In this document: piece by piece, positions 28,219 to 36,521 of the stretch
Position numbering within the stretch: position 1 is the first letter of the stretch
Layout: the number at the start of each line of letters is the position of its first letter
Assembly (NCBI GenBank): GCA_963809175.1
Contig: CAWEIK010000001.1
Span: 1,519,020-1,583,019, forward strand
Direction of reading: 5' to 3'
DNA length: 64,000 bases
DNA from: JACCTU01 sp963809175
Lineage (GTDB): Bacteria > Actinomycetota > Thermoleophilia > Gaiellales > Gaiellaceae
Made by a program: the position numbers and the translations under genes
Notes under the pieces: generated by a model
What the model was told of the DNA's origin: nothing
What the model saw: the letters and a program-made list of their open reading frames with translations, nothing else
Databases searched by the model: none

Positions 28219-30300
28219 TGGCCCGCGGCCACGACGCGGGAACGCGCTACATCAACCGCGAGCTGTCCTGGCTCGATTTCAACGCTCGCGTTCTCGATCT
28301 CGCTGCCGACGCCAACGGTGCCGTTGCTCGAGCGGATCAAGTTCTGCTCGTTCTTCTCGTTGAACCTCGACGAGTTCTTCATGGTGCGCGTCGCCGGACT
28401 CGAGGGGCTCGAGTCCTCCGGCGTACCCGTGCACTCGCCCGACGGGCGCTCGGCGCAGCAGGCGCTGACCGAGATCCGCGGTCGTGTCGGCGAGCTCGTC
28501 ACGCGACAGGCTCGCCTCTGGGGACGCGACCTGAGGCCGGCGCTCGCCGAAGCAGGCATCGTCGTGGGCGGAGTCGAGGAGTGCACCGACAAGGAGCGGG
28601 CCGAGCTGACCGCTCGTTTCGAGCGCGAGATCTATCCCGTGCTGACGCCGCTCGGCGTCGGGCCTGGGCAGCCGTTTCCGTACATCTCGCCGCTGTCCCT
28701 CTCGCTCGGCGTGTTCGTGCGGGACCCGGACAACGGCGACGAGCGGTTCGCCCGCGTCAAGGTGCCGGAGGGCATGCCGCGCTTCATGAAGGTCGGGCGG
28801 CGAGGGCTGTGGATCCCGCTCGAGCATGTGATCGCCCACTTTCTCTCGGCGCTCTTCCCGCAGATGGAGCTGACCGAACGCGCGCTCTTCCGCGTCACCA
28901 GGGACGCCGACTTCGAGGTCTCCGACGAGGCCGACGACCTGCTCGAGGCGGTCGAGCTCGAGCTGCGGCGGCGCCGCTTCGGCGACGTCGTGCGCCTCGA
29001 GGTCTCGTCGCAGATGTCGACCGCGATGCTCGACCGGCTCAAGCTGGGCCTCGACGTCGACGACTCGCACGTCTACCAGGTCGGTGGGCTGCTCGACATG
29101 TCGGAGCTCGCGCAGCTCCTGCGGGTCGAGCGCTCCGACCTGCGTGACCCTGCCTGGCTCGGAGCGACGCCGTCGCGCTTCGCGGCCGGGATCGCAAACG
29201 ACGACCTGTTCACCGAGATCCGTCGCAGCGACCAGCTCGTTCATCACCCGTACGAGTCGTTCGCGACGACGTTCGAGGCGTTCGTCCGCGCGGCCGCGAA
29301 GGACCGGGACGTGATCGGGCTGAAGACGACCGTGTACCGAACGAGCGACGAGTCGCCGCTCGTGCCTGCGCTGATCGAGGCCTCGGAGGACGGAAAGCAG
29401 AGCGTCTGCCTCGTCGAGCTGAAGGCCCGTTTCGACGAGCGGCGAAACATCGAGTGGTCGCGCAAGCTCGAGCGGGCCGGGGTGCACGTCGTGTACGGGT
29501 ACCCGAGCCTCAAGATCCATCTCAAGGCCACGCAGGTCGTGCGTCGGGAAGGCGACGGGCTCCGCCGCTACGTCCATATCGGCACAGGCAACTATCACGC
29601 GTACAACGCGAGGGTCTACGAGGACTTCGGGCTCTTCACGGCGGACGAGGAGATCGCCGCCGACGTCGCTGACCTGTTCAACCACCTGACGGGGTTCGGC
29701 AAGCCGCCGCCGTTCCGGAAGATCCTCGTCGCGCCGTACAACCTGCGCGAGCGGCTCGTCGACGAGATCCGGAGCGTCGCGAAGGCCGCAGCCGCCGGGA
29801 AGCCGGCCCGAATCCGGATCAAGGTCAACGCGCTGACCGATCCCGCGATCATCGACGAGCTCTATGACGCCTCCGCGGCTGGGGCTCGCGTCGAGGCGAT
29901 CGTGCGCTCGATCTGCTCGATGCGGCCGGGAGTCAAGGGACTCTCCGAGAACGTCCATGTCCGTTCGGTGCTCGGCCGTTTCCTCGAACACAGCCGCGTC
30001 TACCACTTCGACCGCGGCGACGACGCGACCTGGCTGATGGGCAGCGCGGACCTGATGCCGAGGAACCTCGACAACCGGCTCGAGCTCGTCGTGCCCGTGG
30101 AGAACGAGCGTCTGCGCTCGCGCCTCTCTTCGGTGTTCGACACGCTCCTGGCCGACAACACGGGAACCTGGGAGCTCGATGGGGAGGGCGTCTGGCGTCG
30201 TCTCCGTCCCACGAAGGGGCAGCGCGCACGTCAGGCCCAGGAGGTTCTGATCAAGAGCGCCTCCCGCGCCCCGCGTCGTCCCGTCACGAAGCGGCGATGA
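28218..30300 (+). CDS. ppk1: Polyphosphate kinase 1 (frame broken near 28317)
   Basis: Polyphosphate kinase of about 693 residues. The GTG start and TRYINRELSWLDFNARVL are separated by an extra G in GG 28317-28318 from VPLLERIKFCSFFSLNLDEF. The downstream frame is complete, with VIGLKTTVYRTSDESPLV, LVELKARFDERRNIEWSRKL, the conserved HIGTGNYHAYNARVYEDF with the phospho-His region, and MGSADLMPRNLDNRLELV. It makes polyphosphate from ATP reversibly. It is coupled to ppx (4-bp overlap) and to the PhoB-like regulator. Confidence 0.93.
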
Positions 30301-31205
30301 TGACGTCCGAGAGCACTGCGACGATCCCGGCAATGCGTGTAGGGGTCGTCGACGTGGGCTCGAACACCGTTCGCCTGCTCGTGGCCAGGCGCAATCCTTG
30401 TCTCGAGCCGCTGCACGAGGCGCGGGCCTACCTTCGGCTCGGCGACGAGATCGACCGCAACGGGTGGATCTCCGAGGCGAAGCTCCGCGAGACCGTCGAG
30501 TGCGTGCGCCGCTACGCGAAGGAGGCGATCGCCCACGGCGCCCACCACGTGGACGTCGTGATCACCGCTCCCGGCCGGCTCGCCCAGAACTCCGACGAGC
30601 TCGTCGGCGCGCTCGCGCAGGGCGCGGCCGCGCGAGTCAGAGTGCTGGCCGCCGAGGAGGAGGCGCTCTTCGCGTTCGCCGGTGCGCTTGCGTGCGTGGA
30701 GCACCCGCCGGAGAGCGTCGCCGTGTGCGACAGCGGCGGCGGCTCGACCGAGCTCGTCGTCGGCAGGCCGGACTCGCCGCAGTGGGTCCGCTCGATCGAC
30801 GTCGGGTCGCTGACCGTGCGACGACTGCTGCCCGACGATCCTCCGGGGATCGAGGCGGTGAACGACGTCCGCGCGGCCGTTCGTGAGCAGCTCGCAGGGG
30901 TCGTCCCGCCGTTTCCGATGGCCGCGTACGCGACGGGCGGCACCGCGCGGGCGCTGCGTCGCGTGATCGGGCGCACGCTCGAGACCGATCGGCTCGAAGA
31001 GGTGATCGGCTGGCTCGCGAAGCGCAGCGCGAAGGAAGTCTCGAGCAAGCACGACCTCGACCCGAACCGCGCGTGGACGCTGATCGGCGGCGCGATCGTG
31101 CTCGCAGAAGTGCAGAGCCGACTCGGCGTCCCGTTCGAGGTCGCGCGCACGGGGTTGCGCGAAGGCGTCGCGGCGATGGCCTTCGCCGAGCTCGCGGTCG
31201 CCTAA
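30297..31205 (+). CDS. ppx: Ppx/GppA exopolyphosphatase
   Basis: Phosphatase of 302 residues, ATG overlapping the ppk1 stop by 4 bp. ASKHA-fold motifs are VGVVDVGSNTVRLLVARR, AEEEALFAFAGAL, VAVCDSGGGSTELVVG and YATGGTARALRRVIG. The length fits the short Ppx1-type proteins of actinobacteria, which degrade polyphosphate or pppGpp. Paired with Ppk1 it sets polyphosphate turnover. Its stop overlaps that of the convergent Nudix gene. Confidence 0.92.
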   Translation: MMTSESTATIPAMRVGVVDVGSNTVRLLVARRNPCLEPLHEARAYLRLGDEIDRNGWISEAKLRETVECVRRYAKEAIAHGAHHVDVVITAPGRLAQNSDELVGALAQGAAARVRVLAAEEEALFAFAGALACVEHPPESVAVCDSGGGSTELVVGRPDSPQWVRSIDVGSLTVRRLLPDDPPGIEAVNDVRAAVREQLAGVVPPFPMAAYATGGTARALRRVIGRTLETDRLEEVIGWLAKRSAKEVSSKHDLDPNRAWTLIGGAIVLAEVQSRLGVPFEVARTGLREGVAAMAFAELAVA

Positions 31206-31564
31206 AGCTGCTCGAGTTGCTCGACCCCGACCTCGAAGGTCAGGCGGTCGGGGACGTTCGGGATCGGCACCCACGCGACCTCGTCGACCTCGTCGTCCGG
31301 CGTGAACTCGCCGTCGACCGGTCGCATCAGGAACCACTGGACGATCTTGCTTCCGGCCAGTGCGCGGTACTGGGATTGACCGAGCGGCCGCTCGATCTCG
31401 CAGCGGAGCCCGGTCTCCTCTTCGATCTCGCGCAGCGCGCACGCCTCGTCGCTCTCGCCCGGCTTGCACTTTCCCTTCGGGAGCGACCAGTCGTCGTACT
31501 TCGGCCGGTGGACGAGCAGGATGTTGCCGTCACGGACGATGATGCCGCCGGCGGCGCGGATCAC
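31202..31564 (-). CDS. Nudix hydrolase
   Basis: Nudix protein of 120 residues with box GKCKPGESDEACALREIEEE followed by TGL. The GTG at 31564 is preferred over an earlier one at 31591 because it overlaps the CHAD stop by 4 bp, as elsewhere in this genome. The N-terminal AAGGIIVRDGNILLVHRPKY and WSLPKGK resemble MutT1-type and diadenosine/diphosphoinositol polyphosphate hydrolases. A CHAD partner and polyphosphate context favour a phosphate-rich substrate, as inference. Confidence 0.85.
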   Translation of the reverse strand: MIRAAGGIIVRDGNILLVHRPKYDDWSLPKGKCKPGESDEACALREIEEETGLRCEIERPLGQSQYRALAGSKIVQWFLMRPVDGEFTPDDEVDEVAWVPIPNVPDRLTFEVGVEQLEQL

Positions 31565-32337
31565 GTCATCGCCTTGTCGAGCTTCTCCCACGCCTTCGGA
31601 ACGTCGGCGCGCGCGGCGGCCCGACGAGCTCGCTGGCGTTCGATCAGCCGGCCGACGACGAGTGCCGTGTCGGGCTCGGAAAGGGCGCGCAGGCGCTCCT
31701 CTGCGAAGACGGCGTCCTGGTGCTCGCCGACGACGTCCTGAAACCGCTTCGCGCGGGCGACGACGTTCTCCGCTCCGGAGACCTCGGCTGCGTAACGAAC
31801 CCGCTTCGCCTTGATCCGCGCGTCGTGGAGAGCCTCGTCGGACTCGACGTCTCGCATCGCCCGCTGGAGCTTGCGCGCCTCGGTGTGCACGAGCCCGTTC
31901 AGGGAACCGTCGCGCAGCACGACCCCCGAGCAGAACGCGTCGAGCTCCTGCAGCAATCGCTCGAAGTCCGGCGAAGCCAGTGCCGCTCGGGCGGCGTCGT
32001 ACGCCTCACGGCGCGACTCCTCGGCTCGCGCCTGCAACCGCGCGAGGACTTCGGCGTCCTCGTCCAGCTCGAGAACGGCCTCCCGCAGGTAGGCCGCGAA
32101 GACGTCGGCGTCCCTCGCCGGTCCGATCGCGTGCCCGAGCTCTCGAAGCTCCACGCGGAGTGACTCCGCACGTGCGTCCGTGAGCAGCGGACGTGCGGCC
32201 CGGAGCAGTGCGCGCAGGCGTCGGATCGCAACGCGGAGCTTGTGCAGCTCGTCGGGGTCTGCATCGGGGCCGATCGCGGGCGCCTGCTCGCGGATCGCCG
32301 CCACCTGCGTCTGGAACGCCTCGCGGAGGTCCTGCAT
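31561..32337 (-). CDS. CHAD-domain protein
   Basis: CHAD protein of 258 residues: two four-helix bundles with basic, conserved His and Arg helices (DELHKLRVAIRRLRALLR; DEALHDARIKAKRVRYAAEV). CHAD domains bind polyphosphate and locate to polyphosphate granules. It is in an operon with the Nudix gene and inside the ppk1-ppx-pst island. It starts 57 bp after the pstS2 stop, with a strong hairpin terminator between. Confidence 0.9.
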   Translation of the reverse strand: MQDLREAFQTQVAAIREQAPAIGPDADPDELHKLRVAIRRLRALLRAARPLLTDARAESLRVELRELGHAIGPARDADVFAAYLREAVLELDEDAEVLARLQARAEESRREAYDAARAALASPDFERLLQELDAFCSGVVLRDGSLNGLVHTEARKLQRAMRDVESDEALHDARIKAKRVRYAAEVSGAENVVARAKRFQDVVGEHQDAVFAEERLRALSEPDTALVVGRLIERQRARRAAARADVPKAWEKLDKAMT

Positions 32338-32358
32338 GCAGCGATCGTAGAGGAGCGG

Positions 32359-32386
32359 GCGAGGGGGAGCGGTTGCTCCCCCTCGC
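32359..32386 (-). terminator. Hairpin terminator of the second pstS
   Basis: Perfect 12-bp stem GCGAGGGGGAGC / GCTCCCCCTCGC with a GGTT loop, 9 bp beyond the pstS2 stop. There is no T-run, so it may act as a strong mRNA 3' end or a bidirectional barrier. Confidence 0.6.
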
Positions 32387-32394
32387 TACCGCGA

Positions 32395-33348
32395 CTACCG
32401 GACCTGCTTGAGAACGGTGGTGTAGTGGAAGCGCGAACGCTTCGCCTGGGCCGCAGTGAGCGGCACGTAATCGGCGGCGTTCGCGATCTTGACCTGGTTG
32501 TTGAGCGCGAAGCCGATGAACGAGCGAACCGCAGCCCGCTTGAACGAGTCGCGCTTCGCGTAGATGTAGAGCCCGCGCGAGAGCGGCTTGTACGAGCGGT
32601 TCTGGACCGACGCCTTCGTTGCGTTGACGCAACCCGCGCCCGCATCGACCGCGACGGCGTTCAGGCGGCTCTTGTTCTCCTCGTAGTAGGAGAGGCCGAA
32701 GTAGCCGAGACCTCCGCGAGTACCGGACACGCCCTGCACGAGGATGTTGTCGTCCTCGCTCGCGGTGTAGTCCGAGCGGCTGGCCTTCGCCTTGCCGTTG
32801 ATGAACTCGGTGAAGAAGTCGAACGTGCCGGAGTCCGTGCCGGGGCCGTACAGCTTGAGCGGAACGTCGGGGAAGCTCGACCGAACGTCCTTCCAGTTGT
32901 CGACCTTCGAGCCGGTGTTCCAGACCTTCTTCAGCTCAGCAGTGGTCAGGCAGGTCGCCCACGTGTTCTGCTGGCTCGTCACGATCGTGATCCCGTCGTT
33001 CGCCACCGTGAACGCGACCCACTTGACGCCGTTCTGGCGGCAGGCCGCATACTCGGTCGCCTTGATCGCCCTCGACGCGTTCGCGAGATCGATCTCGCCG
33101 CGGCAGAACTTCTCGAAGCCGCCGCCCGTGCCGGAGACGCCGACCGTGATCTTGACCTTCGGCTGAACCTTGCGGTACAGCTCCGCGGCCGTAGCCGCCC
33201 AGGGCCCGACGGTGCTCGAGCCGTCCGCTGTGATGGAGCCCGTGAGCTGCGGTGCCTTCTTCGCCGTCCCGGCCATCGCGGAGACGCCCGCGACGAGCGT
33301 GAGGACCAGTGCGAAGACCCCGAGCCGGGCTAGACGCTTGCCAATCAT
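32395..33348 (-). CDS. pstS2: Second phosphate-binding protein PstS
   Basis: Intact phosphate-binding protein of 317 residues, ATG at 33348 behind GGGGAG. It has a Sec signal peptide without lipobox (LGVFALVLTLVAGVSAMAGT), so it may be released or wall-associated. The core is TADGSSTVGPWAATAAELYR, ITVGVSGTGGGFEKFCRGEI, ASRAIKATEYAACR, TDSGTFDFFTEFINGKAKAS and GVSGTRGGLGYFGLSYYEEN. It is closely related to the pst-operon PstS and shows what that damaged gene should look like. PHO boxes lie upstream. Confidence 0.93.
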   Translation of the reverse strand: MIGKRLARLGVFALVLTLVAGVSAMAGTAKKAPQLTGSITADGSSTVGPWAATAAELYRKVQPKVKITVGVSGTGGGFEKFCRGEIDLANASRAIKATEYAACRQNGVKWVAFTVANDGITIVTSQQNTWATCLTTAELKKVWNTGSKVDNWKDVRSSFPDVPLKLYGPGTDSGTFDFFTEFINGKAKASRSDYTASEDDNILVQGVSGTRGGLGYFGLSYYEENKSRLNAVAVDAGAGCVNATKASVQNRSYKPLSRGLYIYAKRDSFKRAAVRSFIGFALNNQVKIANAADYVPLTAAQAKRSRFHYTTVLKQVR

Positions 33349-33417
33349 TGCTCCCCTTTCGAGTTTCCGGTGATGGCTCATGGTCGCCTCGATGTCGCGG
33401 GGGATGGGCTACGCGTT

Positions 33418-33450
33418 GGTGAACGACGGGTGACGCAGTGGTGATCGGCC
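33418..33450 (-). promoter_or_regulatory. PHO-box array upstream of the second pstS
   Basis: Three 11-nt direct repeats begin GGTGA at 33418, 33429 and 33440 on the plus strand. Read toward pstS2 the units are GATCACC, CGTCACC and GTTCACC, the last matching the Streptomyces PHO-box core. They lie about 70 bp from the pstS2 start and 22 bp before the divergent regulator at 33473. Confidence 0.75.
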
Positions 33451-33472
33451 AACCGCTCTATCGTTCGCCGGC

Positions 33473-34168
33473 ATGCCGAAAGTGCTGATCGTCGAGGACG
33501 ACGACGTGATCGCGCAGGGAATCGCGCTGCACCTCGAGCGCGCCGGGTTTTCGCCGATCCGCGTCGCAGACGGAAAGCAGGCGCTCGCACGGCTGCGCTT
33601 CGAGCAGCCGGACGTTTGCGTGCTCGACCTGATGCTGCCGGGGCTCGACGGCTGGGCGTTCATCGAGACCGCCCGGAGTGAGGGGATCGGGACGCCGATC
33701 ATCGTCGTGAGCGCACGGGGGACCGAGCACGACCGCGTGCACGCGCTCGAGATCGGAGCCGACGACTACCTCGTCAAGCCGTTCTCGATGAAGGAGCTCG
33801 TCGCGCGCGTCCAGGCGGCGGCCCGGCGGGGCGCTCAACCGGCCCAGGAGAAGCGCGGCGACGCGATCGAGCTCGAGGAGCTGCGGATCGATCCCCGAGA
33901 GGTGCAGGCCTACGTCGACGGGCAGAGCGCGGAGCTGACGCCGACCGAGTTCAGGCTCATCTACACGCTTGCGCTCGAGCCGGGACGCGTCGCCACGCGC
34001 GACGAGCTCCTCCAGAAGATCTGGGGCAGGCGCGAGACCCATCGCGACCGCACCGTCGACGTCTTCGTCGGCCGCCTGCGCGAGAAGATCGACCGGCGCG
34101 CTTCGAAGCACACGTTTATCCAGACTCGCTACGGCGTCGGCTACAAGCTCGAGGCGGTACCGAAGTAG
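33473..34168 (+). CDS. Second PhoB/RegX3-like response regulator
   Basis: Regulator of 231 residues, a close paralogue of the one at 27523 and of equal length (VLIVEDDDVIAQGIALHLER; VCVLDLMLPGLDGWAFIETA; DDYLVKPFSMKELVARVQAA; RDRTVDVFVGRLREKIDRRA). No kinase gene is adjacent. It shares a PHO-box intergenic region with pstS2. It may respond to the same kinase with different affinity or to another one. Confidence 0.9.
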   Translation: MPKVLIVEDDDVIAQGIALHLERAGFSPIRVADGKQALARLRFEQPDVCVLDLMLPGLDGWAFIETARSEGIGTPIIVVSARGTEHDRVHALEIGADDYLVKPFSMKELVARVQAAARRGAQPAQEKRGDAIELEELRIDPREVQAYVDGQSAELTPTEFRLIYTLALEPGRVATRDELLQKIWGRRETHRDRTVDVFVGRLREKIDRRASKHTFIQTRYGVGYKLEAVPK

Positions 34169-34172
34169 GCCG

Positions 34173-34475
34173 CTAGGCGGGAGTTCGGACCGCGCCGCCG
34201 AGGATCTGCGCGGTGTCACCGTCGAGGTACCGGAGGAGCAGCACCCGCGCCCCCTCGTCGCCGACGACCTCTGCCTCGACGTGCCACTCGGTCCCGCTGC
34301 GCCACACGTGCTTCACGTCGACGCTGCGTAGTGGCGTCGGGAGTGCTGCCACGATCGCGCTGAGGTGCGTCTTGAACGCCCCGGCGGCAGCGCTCTCCAG
34401 CGGCGCCAAGTCGTTGTCCATGACGGCGCTGGTGCACGAAACCGTCCAGTCGCCGATTTGCTGTGGCGTCGCCAC
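34173..34475 (-). CDS. Hypothetical protein
   Basis: Protein of 100 residues, GTG start, ending 4 bp from the stop of the convergent regulator. The pattern QQIGDWTVSCTSAVMDNDLA followed by alternating strands (WHVEAEVVGDEGARVLLLRY) suggests a small alpha+beta fold like NTF2-type or SnoaL domains. No signal peptide and no motif I can assign. The function is unknown. Confidence 0.5.
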   Translation of the reverse strand: MATPQQIGDWTVSCTSAVMDNDLAPLESAAAGAFKTHLSAIVAALPTPLRSVDVKHVWRSGTEWHVEAEVVGDEGARVLLLRYLDGDTAQILGGAVRTPA

Positions 34476-34552
34476 GGGGGCGGGACAATAACGGGTCCGG
34501 GGCGCAAGTGCGAGCTTTCACCAAACCGAGACGGTCTCGATTCCTGGGCGCG

Positions 34553-36094
34553 CTACTCCCACGGCGGCGGGTTGTGAACCCACCTGCCGTTGACCATCGT
34601 GGCGACGACCTGCACGTCGGCCAGCGCCTCCGGCTCGACCTCGTACGGGTCGCGGTCGAGCACGACGAGGTCTGCGGCGAGGCCGGGGACGAGCCGGCCG
34701 CGGCGGCGCTCGTCGCCCGAGAGGAAGGTGGGGTTGACGCAGGTCGCGAGCAGCGCCTCGTCGAGCGTGACGGCCTCTTCGGGGTGCCATGGCTCGCGGT
34801 CGTCCCAGGTCCTGCGCACGCCCGCGGCGACGCCCGCCCAGGGATCGAGCTCCTCGATCGGCGCGTCCGAGCCGTTCGCGACCAGCGTGCCGGCGTCCCA
34901 GAGCGCACGCCAGCGGTACGCGCGGTGCGACTCGCCTGCCCAGAAGCGGTCGGCGAGGTCGCGGTCGGAGACGGCGTGCGTGAACTGCACCGACGCGGCC
35001 ACTCCGAGTTGCGCGAAGCGCGGCACGTCTTCGTCCGCGAGCAGCTGTGCGTGCTCGATCCGAGGTCGGAGGCCGAGCGGGCGCCAGACGTCCTGCGTCG
35101 CCTCGAACGCGTCGAGCGCCTCGCGGTTCGCAAGGTCGCCGATCGCGTGCACCGAGACGGGGAAGCCGGCGTGCGCGCCGCGGCGCACGATCTCCTCGAG
35201 CTCCTCCCGCGAGGTGATCTGCACGCCCGACCCGTCGAGCAGGCGCGCGGTCTGCGAGCCGAGCGTCCCGTCCATGAAGGCCTTCAGGTAGCCGACGCGC
35301 AGGAAGTCGTCGCCGAGTCCCGAGCGCACGTCGACGGACTCCAGCTCGCCGGCCTTCTCGTGGGGCAGCGACTGCCAGACCCGGAGCGTCAGCGCCTCGC
35401 GCTCGCCGAGCCGCTGCCAGAACCGCAGCGCGCCGAGCCAGCCGTCCTTGTCGTGCACCGCGACGACGCCGCGGCTGTTCGCGAGCTTGATGCCGGCGCG
35501 CATCGCCTCGACGTACTCGTCGTCGGAGATCTCGACGTGGCGGTCACGGAACGTCCAGCACGACTCCTCGCGCAGCACGCCGGTCGGCTCGCCGCGCTCG
35601 TCGCGCTCGACGACGCCGCCGTGCACGTCGAGATCGCCGTTCGCGCGAGCGAGCGCCGCCGAGTTGAGCCAGACCGAGTGCGAGTCGCGCGCCATCAGCG
35701 CGATCGGGATCTCGGTGGTGAGCTCGTCGAGCTGGTGCTTCGTCGGCTCGACGCTCGGCGACCAGTCGCCGCTCCGCCAGCCGCGGCCCCGGAGCCACGC
35801 GCCGCGCGGCACGCTCGGCAGCGCGGCTCGCACGCGGGCGAGCGCCTCTTCGACCGTCGCCGTGTCCTCCAGCCGCACCTCTTTCTGGGCCACCGCCCAC
35901 GTCGGGAAGTGCACGTGCGAGTCGGTGAAGCCGGGGAGGACGCAGCGGCCCCCGAGGTCGACGACCTCGGGCGACGCGAGCGCCGTCTCGTGCGTCCCGA
36001 TCCCGCCGGCGATCCGACCGCCCGCGACTGCCAACGCTCTCGCGACGGGCAGCGAGGGATCGAGGGTGCGAACGAGGCCGTTCTCGAGGATCAC
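34553..36094 (-). CDS. YtcJ-like metal-dependent amidohydrolase
   Basis: Amidohydrolase of 513 residues (Amidohydro_3). GTG 36094 begins ILENGLVRTLDPSLPVARAL. Metal-binding HxH is in LPGFTDSHVHFPTWAV, further His in FPVSVHAIGDLANREALDAF and LRPRIEHAQLLADEDV, and the metal Asp in LVANGSDAPIEELDPW. The substrate range in this family is wide (N-acyl amino acids, exoenzymes). It is divergent from the VOC gene, with 46 bp between starts. Confidence 0.88.
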   Translation of the reverse strand: MILENGLVRTLDPSLPVARALAVAGGRIAGGIGTHETALASPEVVDLGGRCVLPGFTDSHVHFPTWAVAQKEVRLEDTATVEEALARVRAALPSVPRGAWLRGRGWRSGDWSPSVEPTKHQLDELTTEIPIALMARDSHSVWLNSAALARANGDLDVHGGVVERDERGEPTGVLREESCWTFRDRHVEISDDEYVEAMRAGIKLANSRGVVAVHDKDGWLGALRFWQRLGEREALTLRVWQSLPHEKAGELESVDVRSGLGDDFLRVGYLKAFMDGTLGSQTARLLDGSGVQITSREELEEIVRRGAHAGFPVSVHAIGDLANREALDAFEATQDVWRPLGLRPRIEHAQLLADEDVPRFAQLGVAASVQFTHAVSDRDLADRFWAGESHRAYRWRALWDAGTLVANGSDAPIEELDPWAGVAAGVRRTWDDREPWHPEEAVTLDEALLATCVNPTFLSGDERRRGRLVPGLAADLVVLDRDPYEVEPEALADVQVVATMVNGRWVHNPPPWE

Positions 36095-36140
36095 GGCGCG
36101 GACTCTAGACTCGGATCCGTCCTCGACGGAAAGGAACGCC

Positions 36141-36512
36141 ATGCTCGACCACGTCTCGGCCAAGGTCAGCGACGTCCCGGCTGCGAAGGTCTTCTACGAG
36201 CAGCTGTTCGCACCGCTCGGCGTGAAGCTGATGATGGACGGTGCGGAGGAAGGCTGGTGCGGCTTCGGCACCGGCTCGGGGATCCCGCAGTTCTGGATCA
36301 CGAACACGGAGGGTCGCGGCGCGGCCCACTTCGCGTTCACGGCTCCGGATCGGGCGACCGTGGACGCGTTCTACGAGGCCGCGATCGCCGCCGGCGGCAA
36401 GGACAACGGGCCACCGGGGCTCCGCTCGCACTACCACGCGAACTACTACGGCGCCTTCGTCCACGACGCCGACGGCAACAACGTCGAGGCCGTCTGCCAC
36501 AAGCCTGAGTAA
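36141..36512 (+). CDS. VOC-family glyoxalase/dioxygenase-like protein
   Basis: Protein of 123 residues, ATG behind GGAAAGGAA. One vicinal-oxygen-chelate module pair: MLDHVSAKVSDVPAAKVFYE with the first His, AAHFAFTAPDRATVDAFYEA with the second, and HDADGNNVEAVCH with the Glu. It resembles the fosmidomycin/bleomycin-type small VOC proteins common in soil bacteria; the substrate is unknown. The next gene starts 10 bp on. Confidence 0.85.
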   Translation: MLDHVSAKVSDVPAAKVFYEQLFAPLGVKLMMDGAEEGWCGFGTGSGIPQFWITNTEGRGAAHFAFTAPDRATVDAFYEAAIAAGGKDNGPPGLRSHYHANYYGAFVHDADGNNVEAVCHKPE

Positions 36513-36521
36513 CCTAAGCAG

